Source of the DNA: Caulobacter sp. S45
GTDB taxonomy: Bacteria; Pseudomonadota; Alphaproteobacteria; Caulobacterales; Caulobacteraceae
NCBI RefSeq assembly: GCF_009765965.1
Contig: NZ_LMUL01000011.1
Location: forward strand, 30,542-94,541
Length of the DNA stretch: 64,000 nt
Reading direction: 5' to 3'
Within the stretch, counting starts at the first letter, position 1, and each line of letters opens with the position of its first letter. Below, piece by piece: positions 59,572-64,000 of the stretch. The position numbers and the translations under genes were made by a program. The notes below the pieces were generated by a model. That model ran no database searches. It was not told where the DNA came from and was given only the letters and a program-made list of their open reading frames with translations.

Positions 59572-60933
59572 TCAATGTTCCCGAAAGGACTTCCACAGGG
59601 ATTCAGTCAGCGGATCCAAAAGGTATTGCAGGGCTGAGCGCTTCTTAAGTGGTATCACGATCTGGGTCTGGAGGCCGGGCTTGAGATGCTCGTTGGCCCC
59701 CCGAACTTTTTGGATGGCGGCGAGTTCTCCGGCGGGCACCACGATTTCGGCCGTGTAGTAGGACGCGCCGGTTTTTTCATCGGTGAAGCTATCGGCGGAA
59801 ATCCGACTCACAACTCCATTCAAGATCGGCATCGCCCGCTCATGGAAGGCCTGAATTTTCACCTCGGTGCGTTGGCCTTGGTGAATGTCGTCCGCGTCGT
59901 TTGGCATAATTTGGGCGTTGATAACAAGGGGCGCTTGGTCGGGCACGATATCGAGCAGCTTCTGACCAGGTGCGACCACGCCGCCGATAGTGAAAACCGA
60001 CAGCCCAACGACGGTCCCGCTGACTGGCGCGCGCACCTCTGTATGGGCGACCTGATCGCGAGCCGCCTGGAGCTTGGGCTGCAATTCGCTCAGCTGGTAG
60101 TCGACGTCGCGAAGCTGATTGGTGACCTCTTCGCCGCGTTGACGTTCTCCGGCGGCGATTTGCAGCGACGCCTCGCCAATCTGCTGGTTGACCCCGGCTA
60201 GGGTCGCCGCGCTCTGTCCGTTCGTCCCCTCGAGCTCGGCTGCGGTTCTCTGCAAGGCGCGAACGGTGTTGATCGAGGCGAAGCCGCGCGCGGCGAGGGC
60301 CTGAGTGCCGGAGAGCTGGTCTTGGACCAGCTTTAGCTGACGCGCGTTAGCGGCGATCTGCGCCTGGTAGCCGACCGTCTGCGCGCTAAATTCCGCCTGT
60401 CGCTGCCGAAGAACCGCACGCGTCGAGGCCATGCTGGCGCCATGGGCGCGATGCTGGGCCAGTTGAAGGGTTTCGGCGCGATCGGCGTCGAGCTTGTCGT
60501 CCCCGGTCAAGGTCGCGAAGGAGGCGGGCCATACGATCGGTCGCTGCAACGCCTCGGCCTGCAGACGGGCGTCCTGCGCTTGGAGAGAAATGACCTGGGA
60601 GGACAGGGTGCGTTCTGTGGCGCGCACCTCGTCTCCGGAAAGCCGTAGGAGGATATCGCCGGCCCTGACGTGCTGGCCTTCCTTGACGTTGATGACGGCG
60701 ACCGATCCCCCATCCTTGTATTGTACGGTCTGGCGATGCCCGGCCACCGCGACCTCGCCTTGCGCAATGGCCGCTGCATCGAGCGGCGTAAGCGCCGCCC
60801 AGCCGAGGAACACGACAAAGAAAGCGACGGCGACCCCTAACCCTGCCCGGATTTCGCCGCCCGGATCGTCTTTGACATCGCCGAGCGCAGCGGAGGCGGC
60901 GTCGACGTGGGGATCAAACGATATCTCAGTCAT
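59572..60933 (-). CDS. HlyD-family membrane fusion protein (type I secretion)
   Basis: This 453-residue protein has one N-terminal membrane helix (AVAFFVVFLGWAALTPLD). The biotinyl-lipoyl-like segment GHRQTVQYKDGGSVAVINV, a long coiled-coil (about residues 100-290) and the C-terminal segment REHVAP-type RAPVSGTVVGLSVFTIGGVV follow. It forms the periplasmic channel between the ABC exporter and an outer-membrane TolC-like protein, which is not encoded here. It follows the ABC gene by 12 bp. Confidence 0.93.
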   Translation of the reverse strand: MTEISFDPHVDAASAALGDVKDDPGGEIRAGLGVAVAFFVVFLGWAALTPLDAAAIAQGEVAVAGHRQTVQYKDGGSVAVINVKEGQHVRAGDILLRLSGDEVRATERTLSSQVISLQAQDARLQAEALQRPIVWPASFATLTGDDKLDADRAETLQLAQHRAHGASMASTRAVLRQRQAEFSAQTVGYQAQIAANARQLKLVQDQLSGTQALAARGFASINTVRALQRTAAELEGTNGQSAATLAGVNQQIGEASLQIAAGERQRGEEVTNQLRDVDYQLSELQPKLQAARDQVAHTEVRAPVSGTVVGLSVFTIGGVVAPGQKLLDIVPDQAPLVINAQIMPNDADDIHQGQRTEVKIQAFHERAMPILNGVVSRISADSFTDEKTGASYYTAEIVVPAGELAAIQKVRGANEHLKPGLQTQIVIPLKKRSALQYLLDPLTESLWKSFREH

Positions 60934-60945
60934 CGTCTCACAGCC

Positions 60946-62715
60946 TCAGGGCGTTAGGGCCGGCTGGTCACGCCGGACGACGGGAGTGGGGGGCTGGGGA
61001 GCAAGGTCGTTCATGACCTGCTCTCTTGGCCCAAACGCGGCTACTTGTCCGCCCCTGATGATCATCAGCTTGTCTACGCCGCCTAGGATTCCGGCGCGGT
61101 GAGCCACGACGAACACCGTCACGCCTTTGGCTTTCAGCCGCGCAAGGGTTTGTCCGAGCAACATCTCGCCCTCTGCATCCATATGCGAATTCGGCTCGTC
61201 GAGGATCACCACTCGCGGCTCATCAAAGAGCGCACGAGCCAGTGCGATGCGTTGCAACTGGCCAGCGGACAGCCCGCGCCCAGCCGCCCCCAGCATGGTC
61301 TCGTAGCCTTCCGGCAGCCGCAGGATCATCTGGTGAGCGCCACAACTTTCGGCGGCCGCGACCACCATGGCGTCCAGCGCGTCCTGGTCGGTCTCAAGAT
61401 ATCCGCGGAAACGGGCGATGTTTTCGCGCACGGTGCCCTGAAACAGGTTCGAGTCCTGGGGAAGAAAGCCGATGTGGCGGCCGAGCTGCTCCTGATCCCA
61501 ATCGCTCATGTCCGCCCCGTCGATCCGTACGTGGCCGCGATCTGGCGACTGGGCGCCGGCGAGCACACGCATCAGGGTGGACTTGCCTGCGCCGCTGGGG
61601 CCCACTACGCCGACGATCTCGCCAGGCAGGACGATGAAGCTGGCGCCTGAGAGGATCGGGGCGGTCCGGGCTGCATCGAGCACAGTGACCTGCTCGACCT
61701 CCAAAAGCGCCCGCGGCGTCGGCAGGCGGGTCTTGCGTCCCAGCGCGCCGACCCGATCAAGAAGGATGTCGAGCGCTTTGTACGCCCCCCGGGCGCTGAC
61801 AATTCCCTTCCAAGCCCCCAGCACCTGTTCGATCGGACTTAGCGCACGGCCGATCAGCAAGGAGGCGGCGAAGATCGCGCCCCCCGAGAGCTGACGCTCC
61901 ACTGCGAGATAGGCGCCGACGCCGAGGGCCAAAGATTGAAGCGCCAGCCGAAAAAATCGAGTGGCGGCCATGTATCCTCCAGCGGCGAAGCTAGCCTCGG
62001 CCTGAAGGGAGATGCTCGTGAAGCGATCGTCTAAATGACGTTGGGTGATCGCTTCGCGCATACCCAGAGCCCGCACGACGTCGGAGGCGGCGACGGACTG
62101 TTCGTGGGAGAAGTAGGCCCGAGACGCCGCATCATTGGCGGTCTGCAGGCGCGCCTTGGTGGCCCGCTCGTTTAACAGCGTCAGCCCGATCACGATTACA
62201 GATCCCGCGATGGCGAGACACCCGAGCACCCAATGCAACATGAAGCAGACCAGGATATAGACGGGCGTCCAGGGCGCATCGAACAGGGCGATGATCCCCG
62301 CACCGGTAAGCGTGGCGCGCAGGGTGTCGAAATCGCGCAGAGCGCGAGACGACCGCTCTCCCCCCTCGACCGACCTGAGGGTCGCACGAATGACCGGCGC
62401 GGCCAGCACATGGTCCAGCTTGGCGCTCGCGCGCACGAGCAGCCGCGACCGAACGAGGTCGAGCAGGGTGAGGGTGGCGAGCGAAAACAGCAGAATCACC
62501 GTCAAGAAGGCGAGCGTCGCCACGCCTCGCGTCGGTATGACTCGGTCATACACCTGCAGCATGTAGAGCGTCGGCGCCAGATAGAGTATATTTAGCAGCG
62601 CGCTAAATAATCCGGCAAATACCAAGTGCGATCTACAGGCTCGTAATGCGCCCTTCAGAGACAATGCGATCGGCGCGCGCCGATCCGCCACAGATATTGC
62701 CGCCATGAACGCCAC
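60946..62715 (-). CDS. Type I secretion ABC transporter (PrtD family)
   Basis: This 589-residue protein has an N-terminal six-helix membrane domain (~residues 25-300) and a C-terminal ATPase. The ATPase has Walker A GPSGAGKSTL, signature LSAGQLQRIALARAL and Walker B VVILDEPNS. There is no peptidase domain, in line with PrtD-type exporters that move RTX proteins with an uncleaved C-terminal signal. The nearest likely substrate is the GH16/RTX enzyme at 53379. A 200-bp gap separates it from the glycosyltransferase upstream. Confidence 0.95.
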   Translation of the reverse strand: MAFMAAISVADRRAPIALSLKGALRACRSHLVFAGLFSALLNILYLAPTLYMLQVYDRVIPTRGVATLAFLTVILLFSLATLTLLDLVRSRLLVRASAKLDHVLAAPVIRATLRSVEGGERSSRALRDFDTLRATLTGAGIIALFDAPWTPVYILVCFMLHWVLGCLAIAGSVIVIGLTLLNERATKARLQTANDAASRAYFSHEQSVAASDVVRALGMREAITQRHLDDRFTSISLQAEASFAAGGYMAATRFFRLALQSLALGVGAYLAVERQLSGGAIFAASLLIGRALSPIEQVLGAWKGIVSARGAYKALDILLDRVGALGRKTRLPTPRALLEVEQVTVLDAARTAPILSGASFIVLPGEIVGVVGPSGAGKSTLMRVLAGAQSPDRGHVRIDGADMSDWDQEQLGRHIGFLPQDSNLFQGTVRENIARFRGYLETDQDALDAMVVAAAESCGAHQMILRLPEGYETMLGAAGRGLSAGQLQRIALARALFDEPRVVILDEPNSHMDAEGEMLLGQTLARLKAKGVTVFVVAHRAGILGGVDKLMIIRGGQVAAFGPREQVMNDLAPQPPTPVVRRDQPALTP

Positions 62716-62915
62716 TCGCTATCTCGAGAGCCGATTGGAAATGCGAACGCGATGCTGGGGTTCGGCAAGGCCGACCGCTTCGGCGAGACAAGGTGTCGCT
62801 TTGCTCGATGAAACCGCGACGATCACCTTGGAGCCTCCACAGCGTTAACCGTTCGACCATGCGCGAAACCGGTTAAGGCGGCGTGTAGGCGGCTGTCGGC
62901 CGCCAAGGCGTTCAG

Positions 62916-63857
62916 TCAGTAAAGCTGCAGGTCGCGAATTCCCACGAGCCGAGCGATCACGCCGGCGTGGAGTGCGCCACGCACCAGGGCCTTACGCCAA
63001 CGGGTTGGCGCGGCGACGCCAAGGGCGGCGTCAACTCCGCAGTAGGCCGCCTTCGATGCGGCCGAGACAATTTGGCTTAGCCGGCCGCCGCCACGAGTGG
63101 AAAGGATATGGCCATGGCTCTGGCCCGCCCGGAACGATCGCTGCAGCAGCCAGCCCAACCTTAGACGCGATGCGGAGGTCGGCTCAGACACCCACGCGTT
63201 CGGGCTGAAGGCGAGCGTGGCCCCGTGACTGAAAAGCTGGTGAAAAAACCAGGTGTCCTCGCCGCCGCTGCGGCCGAACTGGGGGTCGAATTGCAGGGCG
63301 CCAATCGTCTTGCGTCGCATCATCACGTTGCAGGTATAGCCCGTAGCGATCTTGCCGTCTGAGCGCACAACCGGCTGGACCGAGTGCAGATCGGCCTGGG
63401 TCGCCCAGGCCGGCGCGTCTTGGGGGTAGGCGGCTCTGACCGGCCCGAACACGACATCGGCCTGCGCCTCGGACAGAGTGGCCCAAAGGGCGGCCAGCCA
63501 TCCTGCGTCCGCGGTTTCATCGTCGTCCAGGAACGCTACAAAGCCGGCCGATCCTGCTGCAAGACATGCGTTGCGAGCGATGGAGATGTTTCGGGCCGGG
63601 GCGTGAACGTAGTGGATCGATATTCCCAGCTCAGCGCCGACGCGCCGCACCAGCCCCTCCGCTGTCGGCGCGTCGTCATTGTCGGCCACGGTTATGTCGA
63701 AGCTCGGTGCGCCGAGCTGGGCGGCGATGGAGCGGAGCGATTGTTCGAGGGACGGTCGACGGAATGTGCAGACGCAGACGTTGACGTCGATCTCGCGGCT
63801 GGGCGGGGCGACCAAATCGCGCGCACTGGAGGGACTTAGATCAAACGGACTTGACAT
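62916..63857 (-). CDS. Family 2 glycosyltransferase
   Basis: This 313-residue GT-A protein starts VNVCVCTFRRPSLEQSLRSI after a short lead. It contains ITVADNDDAPT, RNISIARNACL and the metal-binding FLDDDET. A later GGEDTWFFHQLFSHGA is the usual acceptor-side E/D-D-x-x block. It builds a sugar chain in the cytoplasm, probably for the exopolysaccharide of this locus. It is divergent from the gene at 63909 with a 51-bp promoter space. Confidence 0.93.
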   Translation of the reverse strand: MSSPFDLSPSSARDLVAPPSREIDVNVCVCTFRRPSLEQSLRSIAAQLGAPSFDITVADNDDAPTAEGLVRRVGAELGISIHYVHAPARNISIARNACLAAGSAGFVAFLDDDETADAGWLAALWATLSEAQADVVFGPVRAAYPQDAPAWATQADLHSVQPVVRSDGKIATGYTCNVMMRRKTIGALQFDPQFGRSGGEDTWFFHQLFSHGATLAFSPNAWVSEPTSASRLRLGWLLQRSFRAGQSHGHILSTRGGGRLSQIVSAASKAAYCGVDAALGVAAPTRWRKALVRGALHAGVIARLVGIRDLQLY

Positions 63858-63908
63858 TGGCGCTCTGAACCGTTCTCACGCGAGGGTGGTAGACTGGGTG
63901 CTCATCCG

Positions 63909-64000
63909 TTGACTGACCTCAGTATCATCATCGCTGCATGGAATGCGGAAGATAGCATCCAGAAGGCTATCCACAGCGCGCTCGCCCAGCAAGGCCTCGA
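63909..64000 (+). CDS. Family 2 glycosyltransferase, N-terminal part
   Basis: The frame starts at TTG 63909 and runs off the window. It encodes LTDLSIIIAAWNAEDSIQKA and IHSALAQQGLE, the standard opening of a GT2 enzyme. No ATG is available upstream in frame, so TTG is taken as the start. It diverges from the 62916 gene. Confidence 0.8.
   Translation, partial: MTDLSIIIAAWNAEDSIQKAIHSALAQQGL

Overview
The window reads as a chromosomal segment of a GC-rich alphaproteobacterium. A MucR/Ros-family regulator, an alternative complex III / caa3 oxidase operon, large TonB-dependent receptors, a TPR-sulfotransferase and a transglutaminase/ATP-grasp cluster together resemble Caulobacterales (Caulobacter/Phenylobacterium-like). 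That placement is an inference from gene content, since no rRNA or marker gene is present.

Layout. (1) 1-325: end of an L,D-transpeptidase. (2) 718-8378, minus strand: a four-gene cluster of three transglutaminase-fold proteins and a circularly permuted ATP-grasp/alpha-E protein. (3) 8719-20463, minus strand: a twelve-gene, tightly overlapping operon for alternative complex III (actA-F), a small membrane protein, a Sco copper chaperone and a caa3-type cytochrome oxidase, a complete quinol-to-oxygen branch. (4) 20731-21727: a broken katG. (5) 21.7-27.3 kb: an accessory stretch of very small genes, two abutting tRNA-like sequences, an intact MucR gene and a decayed second copy, a DUF2934 protein, a HAD phosphatase and a PilZ-like protein. 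(6) 27678-39906: a probable catabolic locus. On the minus strand lie two flavin amine oxidase plus cytochrome c pairs, a penicillin-acylase-type Ntn hydrolase and a small exported protein. Divergently on the plus strand lie a TonB-dependent receptor and a TPR-sulfotransferase. (7) 40.0-47.3 kb: a broken GNAT gene, an intact GNAT, a RidA-like exported protein, a nucleotidyltransferase-HEPN fusion and two different IS1182-type insertion sequences. (8) 47.4-53.0 kb: a membrane acyltransferase, a long gene-poor stretch, an XRE regulator, a highly structured possible RNA gene, a ricin-lectin fragment, a PPP-type phosphatase and a serine recombinase. (9) 53379-64000: an exopolysaccharide and type I secretion locus with a GH16/RTX glucanase, an SGNH-like protein, an MBOAT acyltransferase, an HlyD adaptor, an ABC exporter and two divergent family 2 glycosyltransferases.

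How the parts may work together. Electrons from quinol go through ActABCDEF to the caa3 oxidase. The flavin amine oxidases probably deliver electrons to their own neighbouring c-type cytochromes, so the periplasmic catabolic locus could feed the same respiratory chain. The ABC/HlyD pair next to the RTX-tailed glucanase is its likely exporter, and the MBOAT/SGNH pair probably O-acylates an extracellular polysaccharide.

A dispersed intergenic repeat of about 180 bp occurs three times (357, 8480 and 42390), always in the same orientation. Several genes are visibly decayed (katG, a GNAT, a mucR copy, and a small frameshifted gene at 22 kb), marking 20.5-27 kb and 40-47 kb as unstable parts of the genome.
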